From Sphingobium ummariense RL-3 (GTDB lineage Bacteria > Pseudomonadota > Alphaproteobacteria > Sphingomonadales > Sphingomonadaceae), in NCBI RefSeq assembly GCF_000447205.1, contig NZ_AUWY01000100.1, positions 1-64,000 on the forward strand: DNA of 64,000 nucleotides, given 5' to 3'. Position numbers and translations under genes: made by a program. The notes below the pieces were generated by a model. It ran no database searches, was not told the DNA's origin, and saw only the letters and a program-made list of their open reading frames with translations. Of this stretch, positions 44,344 through 54,041 are shown one piece after another (position 1 is the first letter of the stretch; the number at the start of each line of letters is the position of its first letter).

Positions 44344-46566
44344 ATGCCTGTTGCTCTGAAATATGGCGTGGCGCTCTGCGCGTTGTTGGTGCTGCCTGCT
44401 CTTCCGGCCCATGCGCAGGAGAGGCTGACGCTGGAGCGGGTGTTCGCCAGTCCCGACCTTGCCGGACCGCAGCCGCGCGCGCTCAAGCTGTCGCCCGACG
44501 GCAAGCTGGTGACGCTGCTCAAGCCCCGGCCGGACGAGAAGGAGCGGCTCGACCTCTGGGCGATCGACACCGCGACGGGGCAGGAGCGGATGCTGGTCGA
44601 CTCGCGCAAGACCGGCAGCGGCGCGGCGCTTTCCGAAGCCGAGAAGATGCAGCGCGAACGCGATCGTAGCGTCGCGGGGAGCACCGGCATCGTCAGCTAT
44701 GACTGGTCGCCGGATGGGAAGACCATTCTGGTGCCGGTGGACGGCGACCTCTATCTCGCGAGCCTGGACGGGACGGTGAAGCGGCTGACCGACACGCCCG
44801 ACGGAGAGCTGAACGGCGTGGTCAGTCCGAAGGGCGGCTTCGTCTCCTATGTTCGTGGCGGAAACCTGTTCGTCCAGCCGATCGGCGGCAGTGAGCAGCA
44901 GGTGACGCAGGGGGGCGGCGAGACGGTGAGCTGGGGCGTTGCCGAGTTCGTCGCCCAGGAGGAGATGGACCGGCGTACCGGCTATTGGTGGTCGCCCGAC
45001 GACGCTCGCATCGCTGTCGCCCGCGTGGACGAGAGCCCGGTCGGCATCGTCACCCGCACTGCGATCGGCGGAGAGGGCACCAAGGTCTACCAGCAGCGCT
45101 ATCCTGCCGCCGGTACGCCCAACGCCATCGTCGACCTCTATGTCATGAAACCGGATGGGTCGGGGCAGGTGAAGGTTGACCTCGGCACCGACAAGGACAT
45201 TTATCTGGCGCGGGTGGACTGGTCGAAGGACGGGCGGACGCTCTACGTCCAGCGCGAAAGCCGCGACCAGAAGACGCTCGACCTGCTCACGGTCGATCCG
45301 GCGACGGGCAAGGCGCAGGTGGTGCTGACGGAGAAGGCGAAGAGCTGGATCAATCTCTCCGACAATTTCCATCCACTCAAGGACGGCAGTTTCCTCTGGT
45401 GGTCGGAGCGCAGCGGGCACGGCCATCTCTATCGGGTGAAGGATGGCCGCTGGACGACGCTCACCAGCGGCGACTGGGAAGTGAAAGCGGTCGTTGGCGT
45501 CGATGAGGGCAGGGGCCTCGTCTATTTCACGGGCAATAGCGAAACCCCGCTGGAGCAGCAGCTCTATGCCGCACCGTTGGCGAAGGCCGGATCGCTGCGC
45601 CAGCTTACGCGCAGCGGCTGGTGGAACGATGCGGTGATGGACGGCGCCGCGTCGCGCGTGGTGGTCACTCGGCAGAATACGGATCAGCCCAAGCAGCTCT
45701 ATCTTGCCGACCGGGACGGAAAGCAGCTGCAATGGCTGTCGGAGAACGCGATCCGCGGCGACCATCCCTATGCGCCCTATTGGGGAAGCCATGCGAAGAC
45801 CCGCTTCGGTACGATCAAGGCGGCCGACGGATCGACGCTCTATACCAAGATCATGACCCCGCCGCTGGAAGCCGGGAAGCGCTATCCCGTGTTCATGATC
45901 CATTATGGCGGCCCGGGCGCCGGGCGGCAGGTGACGAACACATGGGGTGGCGCGCTGAACCAGTATTTGGTGAGCCGTGGCTGGATCGTCTTTTCGGTCG
46001 ACAATCGCGGCACGCCTGACCGTGGCAAGGCGTTCGAGGACCAGATCTACCGCGCGATGGGATCGGTGGAGGTCGAAGACCAGTTGAAGGGCGTCGAATG
46101 GCTGAAGGCGCAGCCCTTCGTCGATCCAAAGCGGATCGCGACCTATGGCTGGTCCTATGGCGGCTACATGTCGCTGAAACTGCTGGAGAAGGCGCCGGGC
46201 GTGTTCTCGGCCGCCGTGGCCGGCGCGCCGGTGACGAAATGGGACCTCTACGACACGCATTATACCGAGCGCTATCTGGGCCAGCCGCAGGACAAGCCGA
46301 GCGCCTATCCGTCATCCGGCGCGATCGAGGAGGCGACGGCCATCCGCGACCCGCTGCTGCTGATCCACGGCATGTCGGACGACAATGTCGTGTTCGACAA
46401 CAGCACGGCGCTGATGGCGACGCTTCAGGGCGCGGCTGTGCCCTTCGACCTGATGGTCTATCCGGGGCAGACTCACCGGGTGGGCGGGCCGAAGATCAGC
46501 GTCCATCTGTGGCGGACGATCGAGGCGTTCCTGGCGCAGCACGGGGGCGTGCCCGCCGGGAAATGA
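44344..46566 (+). CDS. Dipeptidyl peptidase IV-type S9 peptidase, exported
   Basis: This 740-residue protein has a signal peptide (about 1-22, ending LPAHA). An N-terminal beta-propeller (DPPIV_N, about 60-480) precedes the alpha/beta hydrolase domain. The nucleophile is S604 in GWSYGGYMSLKL, the Asp in HGMSDDNVVF and the His in YPGQTHRVGG. The EEMDRRTGYWWSPD segment near 205 is the DPP IV-type glutamate region binding the substrate N-terminus. ATG 44344 follows GAAAGGATG; ATG 44338 is an alternative. It converges on galM with 1 bp between. Confidence 0.92.
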   Translation: MPVALKYGVALCALLVLPALPAHAQERLTLERVFASPDLAGPQPRALKLSPDGKLVTLLKPRPDEKERLDLWAIDTATGQERMLVDSRKTGSGAALSEAEKMQRERDRSVAGSTGIVSYDWSPDGKTILVPVDGDLYLASLDGTVKRLTDTPDGELNGVVSPKGGFVSYVRGGNLFVQPIGGSEQQVTQGGGETVSWGVAEFVAQEEMDRRTGYWWSPDDARIAVARVDESPVGIVTRTAIGGEGTKVYQQRYPAAGTPNAIVDLYVMKPDGSGQVKVDLGTDKDIYLARVDWSKDGRTLYVQRESRDQKTLDLLTVDPATGKAQVVLTEKAKSWINLSDNFHPLKDGSFLWWSERSGHGHLYRVKDGRWTTLTSGDWEVKAVVGVDEGRGLVYFTGNSETPLEQQLYAAPLAKAGSLRQLTRSGWWNDAVMDGAASRVVVTRQNTDQPKQLYLADRDGKQLQWLSENAIRGDHPYAPYWGSHAKTRFGTIKAADGSTLYTKIMTPPLEAGKRYPVFMIHYGGPGAGRQVTNTWGGALNQYLVSRGWIVFSVDNRGTPDRGKAFEDQIYRAMGSVEVEDQLKGVEWLKAQPFVDPKRIATYGWSYGGYMSLKLLEKAPGVFSAAVAGAPVTKWDLYDTHYTERYLGQPQDKPSAYPSSGAIEEATAIRDPLLLIHGMSDDNVVFDNSTALMATLQGAAVPFDLMVYPGQTHRVGGPKISVHLWRTIEAFLAQHGGVPAGK

Positions 46567-46567
46567 T

Positions 46568-47752
46568 CTATCCCCCGCCGGTGCCGAAGGCGAAGATCGT
46601 GCGGCTGTGGAAGGTTTTCCCCGGCATCAATGTGGTCCGGGGGAAATGTGGCCAGTTCGGCGCGTCGGGGAAATGCTGGGTTTCCAGCGCCACCCCGGCA
46701 CGCAGCGGATAGGGCGCGCCGCCCTTCATTGGCCGCTGCGTGTTGATGAAATTGGCGGTGTAGAGCATCAGCCCGGGCTCGCTCGTCAGCACCTGCAGCG
46801 TCCGGCCCGTCTTGGGATCGGTCAGCAGGGCCGCAGGCGCGACTTCGCCGGGAATGGTCGAGCGCTTGAGCACATAGTTCACGTTGAAGCCACGGTTCGC
46901 GACCATCTGCGGATCGGGCGCATTGAGGTCGCGCCCGATGGGTTTGCCCTGGCTGAAGTCGAACGGCGTCCCACGCACGGCCCGGATCTCTCCCGTCGGC
47001 GTGTTGTCCGGCAGCGCGTCGGTGTAGAAATCGGCGTCCAGCTTCAGGATGTGATCCAATATGTCTCCCTTGCCGGCACCGGCGAGGTTGAAATAGCTGT
47101 GCTGCGTCAGGTTGATGACCGTGGGCTTCGTCGTCGTCGCCTCATAGTCGATGATCAGCCGGTTATCGTTGGTCCAGCTATAAGTCACGCTGACCTGCAT
47201 TTTCCCTGGAAAGCCCTGGTCGCCGTCCGGACTGGTGAGGGAGAAGCGGACCCCTTCGCCCTCCTTGGTCCGCACGGCCTTTCCGGTCCACAAGCGCGTG
47301 CCGAACCCCTGTGGCCCGCCGTGCATGGACGTGGCGGATCGGCCTTGCGTCACCAGCTTGTATTCGGTCTGGCCTAGCGTGAACTTGCCCCCGGCGATCC
47401 GCCCGGCATAGCGCCCGATGGCGAGGCCGAACTGGGGCGAATTGTTGGTGAGATAATCGACCGGGTGGTCATAGCCCAGCGCGACATCCGCCAGCACGCC
47501 CTTGCGATCCGGCACCTTGATCTCGGTGATCGCGGCGCCGACCTCCATGACGGTCACGCTCGCCCCTGAAGCATTCGTCATCCTGAAACGGTGCACCGGC
47601 CGACCGTCCGGCAGGGTCTCCCAGAGGCCCGAGCTGGTCTTGCAGTCGGCCGGTGTTCCCGCTGCCAGCAGGAGCAAGGCGGTCACGACAGAGGGGGCGA
47701 ATGCTCCGCCTCGCACCGGGTTGCTGGCGAGCGGGAAAGGTCGGAACATCAT
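46568..47752 (-). CDS. galM: Aldose 1-epimerase (mutarotase), exported
   Basis: This 394-residue GalM fold protein has an N-terminal hydrophobic signal (VVTALLLLAAGTPADC), suggesting secretion or a lipoprotein. Conserved blocks are NNSPQFGLAIGRYAGRIAGG near 104, SMHGGPQGFGTRLW near 145, NLTQHSYFNLAGAG near 215 (catalytic His) and VALETQHFPDAPNWP near 355 (catalytic Glu). It lies 4 bp after the TonB receptor gene on the same strand, so the pair probably works on an imported sugar. Confidence 0.9.
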   Translation of the reverse strand: MMFRPFPLASNPVRGGAFAPSVVTALLLLAAGTPADCKTSSGLWETLPDGRPVHRFRMTNASGASVTVMEVGAAITEIKVPDRKGVLADVALGYDHPVDYLTNNSPQFGLAIGRYAGRIAGGKFTLGQTEYKLVTQGRSATSMHGGPQGFGTRLWTGKAVRTKEGEGVRFSLTSPDGDQGFPGKMQVSVTYSWTNDNRLIIDYEATTTKPTVINLTQHSYFNLAGAGKGDILDHILKLDADFYTDALPDNTPTGEIRAVRGTPFDFSQGKPIGRDLNAPDPQMVANRGFNVNYVLKRSTIPGEVAPAALLTDPKTGRTLQVLTSEPGLMLYTANFINTQRPMKGGAPYPLRAGVALETQHFPDAPNWPHFPRTTLMPGKTFHSRTIFAFGTGGG

Positions 47753-47756
47753 TGGC

Positions 47757-50627
47757 TTACAGCCTGAACCGGACGCCGGCCGTGAAGTAGCGGCCGATCG
47801 GGTCGTCGCCGTTCGTCACGGGGACAAAGAAGCCGGGCACGGTGCTGGGCGCGCCGGTGTTCACGAACGGGTAGGGATCGCGGTCGAAGAGATTCTGGAT
47901 CGTGAGGAAGAACTGGGCCGACCGGTCGCCGGGCGTCTTGAGGCGATAGGCCAGCGTCAGGTCGGTATAGGTCCGGGCGCCGACGCGCGGAGCGTCGAAG
48001 ATCTGGGTCGGGTCCGAGCTGCGACGGGTGGAGCTATGCCAGCGCTGCTGCACATCGACCGAGATCGCGTCGATGTCATAGTGCACGAAGCCGGTGAAGC
48101 GATAGGCCGGCAGGCCGGCCGCGCCGGCGCGGTTGAGCGGGGTCGAGCCCTGGAAGTTCACCGCGATCAGCTCGGGCTGATAGGCGAACAGGCCGCGCAG
48201 GTTGAGATTTCCGCCCCATAGCGACGTGTTGTAGTTCATTTCCGCGTCGATGCCGTGGGTATCGAGCGTAGCGACGTTGAGCGCGCGGGAATAGGCGCGG
48301 GTCGGGAAGTTCGCCGGCGAACGGTCGCTGAACGGCAGCGGACGCTCGAACAGGTCGCACAGCGGCGAGGCGCCGTTGCTGTCCTCGCACTCGCGCTGCA
48401 CCGAGCTGTTGCTGGCGGAGACGTTGCCGATCGCATTCTTCATGCTGATCTCATAATAATCGACCGCGACGCTGAAGCCCGGCAGCCAGCTCGGCCGATA
48501 CACCGCGCCGATGGTCAGCGTCTGGGCGACCTCCGGCTTCAGGTCCGGGTTGCCGGAGCTCTGGACCGGCACCGTCGCGGTGATGCCGGTGTGCAGGTCG
48601 TTGAAGCCCGACGGATTGACGTTCACCGGCGCATACAGGTCGTTGAGGTTGGGGGCGCGGATGTCGCGCGACCGGGTGCCGCGCAGGCGGAGGTCGTCGG
48701 TCAGGTGCCAGTCGATGCCGACCTTCCAGGTCTTCACGCTGCCGCTGGTGTTGTAATGGGTGTAACGGCCGGCCGCGTTGACATTGAAGGAACGGGCGAT
48801 CGTGGAATCCTTGAGCAGCGGGATATCGAGTTCGATAGCGGCTTCGCTGACCTTCTGCTGCTTGTCGCGCATGTCGCCGACGACGTTGGACGCATAGAGC
48901 GGCGTCGTCGAACGGCAGTTGAAGCGCAGGCCGGTGCAGTCCACGCGCTCCGTCGGCTGCGCGTCGCTGACGAGGTCCATCGTCAGGCGCCGATATTCGC
49001 CGCTCAACGCGACCTTGACCGGCCCGGCCCAGGTGTCGAAGACCGATCCGGAGATGCTGCCGGCCAGATCGTCCATCTTGTTATGCAGACGGAAATAGGT
49101 GTCGAGCAGGATATAATTCTGCGCCGCCTGGCTGATCGCGCGCTCGCCGAACGGGTTGATGGGGACGCAGCCGGGGTAGAGGCCGGGGTTGGTGAGCGTC
49201 ACGTTGCAGACGATCTCGCCATTGGGCGCCCGCACGGCGTCCAGGCCCGCGAACAGCTTGGCAAAGCTCATATTGTTGACGGTCGCGACCCGCTGGCGGG
49301 CCTCGCTGTGCGAATAGGCGATGTCCCAGTTGAAGTCGCCGAAGCGGCCTTCCAATCCTGCGATCGCAAAATAGCTTTTGATCCATGCGGTCGGCGTCAG
49401 GCGGGGCGCTTCCGTCATCTGCTTGGCGTAGGTGAAAGTCGGCTGGTTCGCGGCCAGCATGGCGGCCTGATATTCGGGCGCCAGGAACGCGTTGTTGGCC
49501 GAGAATGTCAGGTTGTTGATGACATTCTCTTCCTTGGAGAACTGGTTGAAGGACTTGGTAGCCGTTCCCTGGACGTAGAAGTGGATGGCGTCGGTGACGT
49601 CATAGTCGAAACGGGCGAAGGCCTGGCTCGACCGCAGGCTGGCCTGCAGCGTCGAGTTGTAGAAGGTGCCGTCGCCGCCGCTTTCCACGCCGGACGATCC
49701 GGTCGGGGTGCCGTGGACGAAGGGACGCAGCGTGTTGTTTGGCCCGCCGAAGACGCGGTCGGCGAACACGCCCGTCTTGATGATGCCGAAGCGGCTGAAG
49801 TTGGTGAGGCGGGTGTTGGTGACCACGCGATAGGGATTGGCGGCGGTGCCGGCGCCCTGCGTGGAATAGACCGCGCGCCCGTAGGCGCGGCCCAGCTTGT
49901 TGTCGATGCCCTCCGAATCATAATGTTCCAGGCTCATTTCGAAATGGCCGCGGCCGTCGAACAGCGGGATGCCGAAGGCGCCGCCGATCCGCATCGAGGC
50001 ATTGTCGCTGCGGCTGGACTGACCGCCCTGGATGTTGAACTTGATCCCGTTGAAGGCGCGATCGACGATGAAGTTGACCACCCCGGTGATCGCGTCGGAA
50101 CCATAGACCGCCGAGGCGCCGCCTGTCACCACGTCGACACGCTGAAGCAGCAGCTGCGGAATGGTGTTGGTGTCGACCAGATTGTCGGTGGTCGTCGGCG
50201 GGAAGCGGTGGCCATCGAACAGGATCAGCGACCGGCCCGCGCCGACATTGCGGAGATTGAGATAGTTGCCCGAAAAGTTGCGCTCCGCCGCGCCGAAGGT
50301 CGACTGGTTGTTCGATCCGGAGAAGACCGGCAGCTTGTTGAGCGCATCGGGCACGTTGGACGGCGTAACCTGCTGGATCTGCTCGGTGGAAACGACGGTG
50401 ACAGGGGATGGCGAGTTGTTGCCGTTGGTAATGATGCGCGACCCCGTCACGACGATGTCGGGCGTGCTCACTGGCCGTTCGGAAGCGCTTTCTTCCTGAG
50501 GCAGGGAGGTTGCCGCTGCATCGGCCTGCTGGTCGCTCGCCTCTGCGGCAAATGCAGGCAAGGCTGGAAACAAGGCCATGCATGCGACAGACATGCAAAG
50601 TGAGCCGCGTAAAGTACGACGTGCCAT
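47757..50627 (-). CDS. TonB-dependent outer-membrane receptor
   Basis: This 956-residue protein has a signal peptide (ending ALPAFA, near 28), then a short acidic linker, the TonB box-like TPDIVVTGSRI, and a plug domain (PSPVTVVSTEQIQQVTPSNV). A 22-strand barrel ends in VRFRL. The TonB_dep_Rec C-terminal block YTDLTLAYRLK is near 890. It is of the size and type of sphingomonad receptors for sugars or oligosaccharides. Co-transcription with galM and the LacI-type operator candidate upstream support a carbohydrate substrate. ATG 50627 follows AAGGAGG. Confidence 0.93.
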   Translation of the reverse strand: MARRTLRGSLCMSVACMALFPALPAFAAEASDQQADAAATSLPQEESASERPVSTPDIVVTGSRIITNGNNSPSPVTVVSTEQIQQVTPSNVPDALNKLPVFSGSNNQSTFGAAERNFSGNYLNLRNVGAGRSLILFDGHRFPPTTTDNLVDTNTIPQLLLQRVDVVTGGASAVYGSDAITGVVNFIVDRAFNGIKFNIQGGQSSRSDNASMRIGGAFGIPLFDGRGHFEMSLEHYDSEGIDNKLGRAYGRAVYSTQGAGTAANPYRVVTNTRLTNFSRFGIIKTGVFADRVFGGPNNTLRPFVHGTPTGSSGVESGGDGTFYNSTLQASLRSSQAFARFDYDVTDAIHFYVQGTATKSFNQFSKEENVINNLTFSANNAFLAPEYQAAMLAANQPTFTYAKQMTEAPRLTPTAWIKSYFAIAGLEGRFGDFNWDIAYSHSEARQRVATVNNMSFAKLFAGLDAVRAPNGEIVCNVTLTNPGLYPGCVPINPFGERAISQAAQNYILLDTYFRLHNKMDDLAGSISGSVFDTWAGPVKVALSGEYRRLTMDLVSDAQPTERVDCTGLRFNCRSTTPLYASNVVGDMRDKQQKVSEAAIELDIPLLKDSTIARSFNVNAAGRYTHYNTSGSVKTWKVGIDWHLTDDLRLRGTRSRDIRAPNLNDLYAPVNVNPSGFNDLHTGITATVPVQSSGNPDLKPEVAQTLTIGAVYRPSWLPGFSVAVDYYEISMKNAIGNVSASNSSVQRECEDSNGASPLCDLFERPLPFSDRSPANFPTRAYSRALNVATLDTHGIDAEMNYNTSLWGGNLNLRGLFAYQPELIAVNFQGSTPLNRAGAAGLPAYRFTGFVHYDIDAISVDVQQRWHSSTRRSSDPTQIFDAPRVGARTYTDLTLAYRLKTPGDRSAQFFLTIQNLFDRDPYPFVNTGAPSTVPGFFVPVTNGDDPIGRYFTAGVRFRL

Positions 50628-50741
50628 AACCCCCTCCTTTTAAGAGCCATTATTTGATGGCTTCAGGAGTTACGATGGACGTCCTTCCGTTTTCCGTGAG
50701 CCTGCATCGCCTTTTTGCGAAAAAACTTCCGATCAACTATA

Positions 50742-50755
50742 TGATAGCGATAACA
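50742..50755. promoter_or_regulatory. LacI-type operator candidate upstream of TonB receptor
   Basis: TGATAGCGATAACA has the pattern TGnTAnCGnTAnCA, centred on CG, as seen in LacI-family operators of sugar genes. It lies about 115 bp upstream of the receptor start in an AT-rich stretch. No regulator gene is adjacent. The match is imperfect as a palindrome. Confidence 0.45.
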
Positions 50756-50821
50756 AGACTTGATGCCTGTCGCGGTCGAGCGGGGCATTGCGGCGTCGGA
50801 CGGGATATGGGGACCCTTATG

Positions 50822-51544
50822 CTAGCGCCAGGCGTGGACGATCGCGCGGCGATAGCGGTCCTTGCGCCGGAACGGCATGGCGAGGCGACGCCACCCCAGA
50901 TTGTCGAGCGACGCGGGCTTCACGGCGAAGCGGGTGAAGCCGAAGCGCCGGCACATTTCCCGCAGGGCGAGGATGTTGGGGGCCCAGTAGTTGGTGGAAT
51001 CCCGATCGAGCTCCAGTTCCGTGAAGAGACGCATTGCCGGCTGCTGCTCGTGCCGCAGCGCGGTCACCGTCTCGATCACCAGATGGTCGTGGGACATGGC
51101 CGCGGCGGCCTGCAGCGTGCGATAGGGATCGGTCACATGATAAAGCACGCCCAGCAGCAGCACCGTGTCGAAGGTGCCCAGTTCCTCGGGCCGGTGCGCC
51201 TCCACGTCGAGATCGAGCGCGCGCACCTTTGACCCGAAGCGCGCATGGGCGTGGTCGAAGCCCCGCTTGTCGCCCCATCCTTCACCCGACCAGCAGAAAT
51301 GATCGGTCGCCAGCACCTCCGCCGCGCCGCGCCTTTCCGCCTCGAAGGAAAAGAAGCCGTCCCACGCGCCGATGTCGAGCACGCGCCGGCCCTCCATCGG
51401 CTGGTCGAAAATCTGGTCCGCTTCCGCCATCAGGCCCTCGAAAGGCTTGATGCCGGTCACCTGCGTTCCGTCGGGAAAGCGGAAGGAATGGAACCAGTGA
51501 TCGGGCAGGGGTGGGAGTGTCGGTAGAGGACTCAAGATGGTCAC
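50822..51544 (-). CDS. Class I SAM-dependent methyltransferase (CmoB/DUF1698-like)
   Basis: This 240-residue protein begins with an entry segment WFHSFRFPDGTQVTGIKPFEG near 17 and has motif I VLDIGAWDGFFSFEAERRGA near 54, GWGDKRGFDHAHA, and FDTVLLLGVLYHVTDPYRTL near 125 (motif IV-like). It resembles the C-terminal methyltransferase half of CmoB-type proteins (tRNA wobble uridine carboxymethylation) but is free-standing. Small-molecule or lipid substrates remain possible. Single gene on the minus strand, divergent from asd. Confidence 0.75.
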   Translation of the reverse strand: MTILSPLPTLPPLPDHWFHSFRFPDGTQVTGIKPFEGLMAEADQIFDQPMEGRRVLDIGAWDGFFSFEAERRGAAEVLATDHFCWSGEGWGDKRGFDHAHARFGSKVRALDLDVEAHRPEELGTFDTVLLLGVLYHVTDPYRTLQAAAAMSHDHLVIETVTALRHEQQPAMRLFTELELDRDSTNYWAPNILALREMCRRFGFTRFAVKPASLDNLGWRRLAMPFRRKDRYRRAIVHAWR

Positions 51545-51710
51545 GGCTTTCGCAGGAAGGGAGTCGATCGTCGACCGCTGGCAGAACAGGTGAAAGAGGA
51601 CCCGCTATCCGCTGGCTTTCCAGCATCATAGGCCTTCTTTCTGGACAAACGCCCCAGTATAGCTATGGCGCCTGCTCCGCAATATCTGCAGTCGAGTGGA
51701 GTCTCTCATC

Positions 51711-52736
51711 ATGGGTTACAAGGTCGTCGTCGTTGGTGCCACCGGGAATGTGGGCCGCGAAATGCTGACCATTCTCGCCGAGCGCGAGTTCCCGATCGAC
51801 GAGATCGCCGCCGTCGCCTCTTCCCGATCGACGGGCACGGAGGTCGACTTCGGTGACACCGGCAAGACGCTCAAATGCCGCAACATCGAGCATTTCGATT
51901 TCGCCGGCTGGGACATCGCCCTGTTCGCGGCCGGTTCCGGCCCGGCCAAGGACTATGCGCCCAAGGCCGCGGCTGCGGGCTGCGTCGTGATCGACAATTC
52001 GTCGCTCTATCGCATGGACCCGGACGTGCCGCTGGTCGTGCCCGAGGTGAACCCGGAGGCGATCGACGGCTATACGAAGAAGAACATTATCGCGAATCCG
52101 AACTGCTCGACCGCGCAGATGGTGGTGGCGCTCAAGCCCCTGCACGACGCCGCGACCATCAAGCGCGTTGTCGTCGCCACCTACCAGTCGGTGTCCGGCG
52201 CGGGCAAGGTCGGCATGGATGAACTGTTCGAGCAGTCGCGCAACATCTTCGTCGGCGATCCGGCGGAGCCCAAGAAGTTCACGAAGCAGATCGCCTTCAA
52301 CGTGATCCCGCATATCGACGTCTTCCTGGACGACGGTTCCACCAAGGAAGAGTGGAAGATGGTCGTCGAAACCAAGAAGATCCTCGACCCCAAGATCAAG
52401 GTGACGGCGACCTGCGTTCGCGTGCCCGTATTCGTCGGGCATAGCGAGGCGATCAACCTGGAGTTCGAGGACGAGATCAGCGCGGCCAAGGCCCAGTCGA
52501 TTCTGCGCGAGGCGCCCGGCGTGATGCTCGTCGACAAGCGCGAGGACGGCGGCTACGTCACGCCGATCGAATGCGTGGGCGACTATGCCACCTTTGTCAG
52601 CCGCGTGCGCGAGGATTCCACCGTCGACAATGGCCTTTCGCTCTGGTGCGTCAGCGACAATCTGCGCAAGGGCGCGGCACTCAACGCGGTACAGATCGCC
52701 GAACTGCTCGGCCGCCGGCACCTCAAGAAGGGCTGA
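51711..52736 (+). CDS. asd: Aspartate-semialdehyde dehydrogenase
   Basis: This 341-residue enzyme makes aspartate semialdehyde for lysine, threonine, methionine and DAP synthesis. The NADP-binding motif is VVVGATGNVGREML at 5-18. The catalytic Cys lies in NPNCSTAQMV near 130, and the active-site His region is VPVFVGHSEAINLEF near 240. ATG 51711 is used because GGAG is 8-9 nt upstream and it gives the family N-terminus. Confidence 0.97.
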   Translation: MGYKVVVVGATGNVGREMLTILAEREFPIDEIAAVASSRSTGTEVDFGDTGKTLKCRNIEHFDFAGWDIALFAAGSGPAKDYAPKAAAAGCVVIDNSSLYRMDPDVPLVVPEVNPEAIDGYTKKNIIANPNCSTAQMVVALKPLHDAATIKRVVVATYQSVSGAGKVGMDELFEQSRNIFVGDPAEPKKFTKQIAFNVIPHIDVFLDDGSTKEEWKMVVETKKILDPKIKVTATCVRVPVFVGHSEAINLEFEDEISAAKAQSILREAPGVMLVDKREDGGYVTPIECVGDYATFVSRVREDSTVDNGLSLWCVSDNLRKGAALNAVQIAELLGRRHLKKG

Positions 52737-52745
52737 GGCAGTCTG

Positions 52746-53444
52746 ATGATCCCCGGCGCTGTGGTCTGGAACGGTCTTCCAGCCTCGCAGCGCCGGATGA
52801 TCATGCTTCTGGGCGCGGCGATCGTCGCGGCGAATATCGCTCAGCCCTATCCCGATCTCGCACCGCTCCAGCACGGACCGACCGTGCTCCTCCTCCTCGT
52901 CGCGCCATGGCTGCTTCGTCGTTGGCCGCTGTCGACCCGAGCCGTCGTATCCCTCTGGCTGTTCCTGCTGCTTCACACGCTCGCCGCGCGCTATATCTAC
53001 AGCTATGTGCCCTATGATGAATGGGCGCGGCTGGTGTTCGGGCGCGATGTGTCCGGTATTTTCGGATGGAAGCGGAACGGATTCGACCGGCTGGTTCATT
53101 TTGCCTTCGGCGCGCTGCTGACCCTGCCGGTGGCCGAGGCGGCGCGGCGTTTCGGGCGCTTGCGGCGGGGCTGGAGCCTGGCCTTCGCCTTCGCGGCCAT
53201 AGGGCTGGGCAGCGCGGTTTATGAGATCTTCGAATGGCTGCTGACCATTGTCGCCGCAGGCGAGACGGCCGACTATTATAACGGGCAGCAGGGGGATGTG
53301 TGGGATCCGCAGAAGGACATGGCGGCGGCGCAGATCGGCAGCCTGATCGCGCTGGCGGTGGCGGCGACCGGCCAGTGGTCCCAGCGGGCTCGGATGGATA
53401 TCCTATCAGTAGTGCCGCGCAAGCCGGAGAAAGAAAGGCCGTGA
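52746..53444 (+). CDS. DUF2238 integral membrane protein (YjdF-like)
   Basis: This 232-residue protein has six predicted TM segments. Hallmarks are HTLAARYIYSYVPYDEW near 78, GWKRNGFDRLVHFAFG near 102 and YNGQQGDVWDPQKDMAAAQ near 178, all conserved in the DUF2238 family. The function of the family is unknown. It begins 9 bp after asd and is probably in the same transcript. Confidence 0.88.
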   Translation: MIPGAVVWNGLPASQRRMIMLLGAAIVAANIAQPYPDLAPLQHGPTVLLLLVAPWLLRRWPLSTRAVVSLWLFLLLHTLAARYIYSYVPYDEWARLVFGRDVSGIFGWKRNGFDRLVHFAFGALLTLPVAEAARRFGRLRRGWSLAFAFAAIGLGSAVYEIFEWLLTIVAAGETADYYNGQQGDVWDPQKDMAAAQIGSLIALAVAATGQWSQRARMDILSVVPRKPEKERP

Positions 53445-53520
53445 CCGGCATGCCAAGAGCGGGTGCAATCTGTTGGAATCAGCCTCCGTGTCAGGCTTTT
53501 GATGGGAGTCCACAGCGGTA

Positions 53521-53718
53521 ATGCCTCATGTTCAAAACATCGTAATCCTTACGGGCGCGGGCATTTCCGCGGAAAGCGGGCTCGCGACCTTCCGTGGTCC
53601 TGATGGGTTGTGGGAAGGGCACCGTGTCGAGGATGTCTGTACACCGGAGGCGCTGGAGCGCGACGCGGCGCTGGTGCACCGCTTCTATGACGAGCGGCGC
53701 GCGAAGCTTGCTGAGTGA
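53521..53718 (+). pseudogene. cobB: Sirtuin (NAD-dependent deacylase) N-terminal fragment, cut by prophage
   Basis: Sixty-five codons survive: [20 protein letters not shown] carries the NAD-binding GAGISAESG motif, followed by FRGPDGLW and [10 protein letters not shown]. Sirtuins of this class are about 230-240 residues and need the downstream HG and zinc or cysteine regions, so this fragment is inactive. Host sequence ends at 53715. The TGA stop at 53716-53718 is the first three bases of the prophage. The rest of the gene should be found at the other prophage end, beyond the window. Confidence 0.9.
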
Positions 53719-54041
53719 AGCGCGACAAAAGCTTTTAGAGCGTGGGACAAGAGTTTTTGTAGCACCGCGCTAGGGGAAGCGCCCCCGCGCCGGAAGCTCC
53801 GTTGTGACAGACTTTTCAAAGAGCCGTAAGAGGCCTCTCAGGCGCCTTTTAGCCAGAGGCAGGAGCCGTTGGTCTGGGACGGCGGGAGGCGCGACGATAA
53901 AACGCCCCCCGCCGTTTGCGGCGCATGATCAGCTACGCACGCAACATGGGGAGATGCATTCCCATGCCCAAAGCGAAAGCGAGGAGGCCCGTACCGGCCC
54001 GTAAGAGGTGGCTAAGGCGCGGATGCTGCACGGCGGGGTCA
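53716..54041. other. Prophage right-end region with repeated transposase-binding-like sites
   Basis: 326 bp without a gene. Three related motifs of the form GACAnnnnnTTTTnnAGnnC occur at 53723-53741, 53744-53763 and 53804-53825, like the R1-R3 MuA sites of Mu. A GC-rich hairpin at about 53878-53912 could terminate leftward transcription of the tape measure gene. A 39-codon ORF overlapping the tape measure stop is present but unsupported. Confidence 0.7.
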
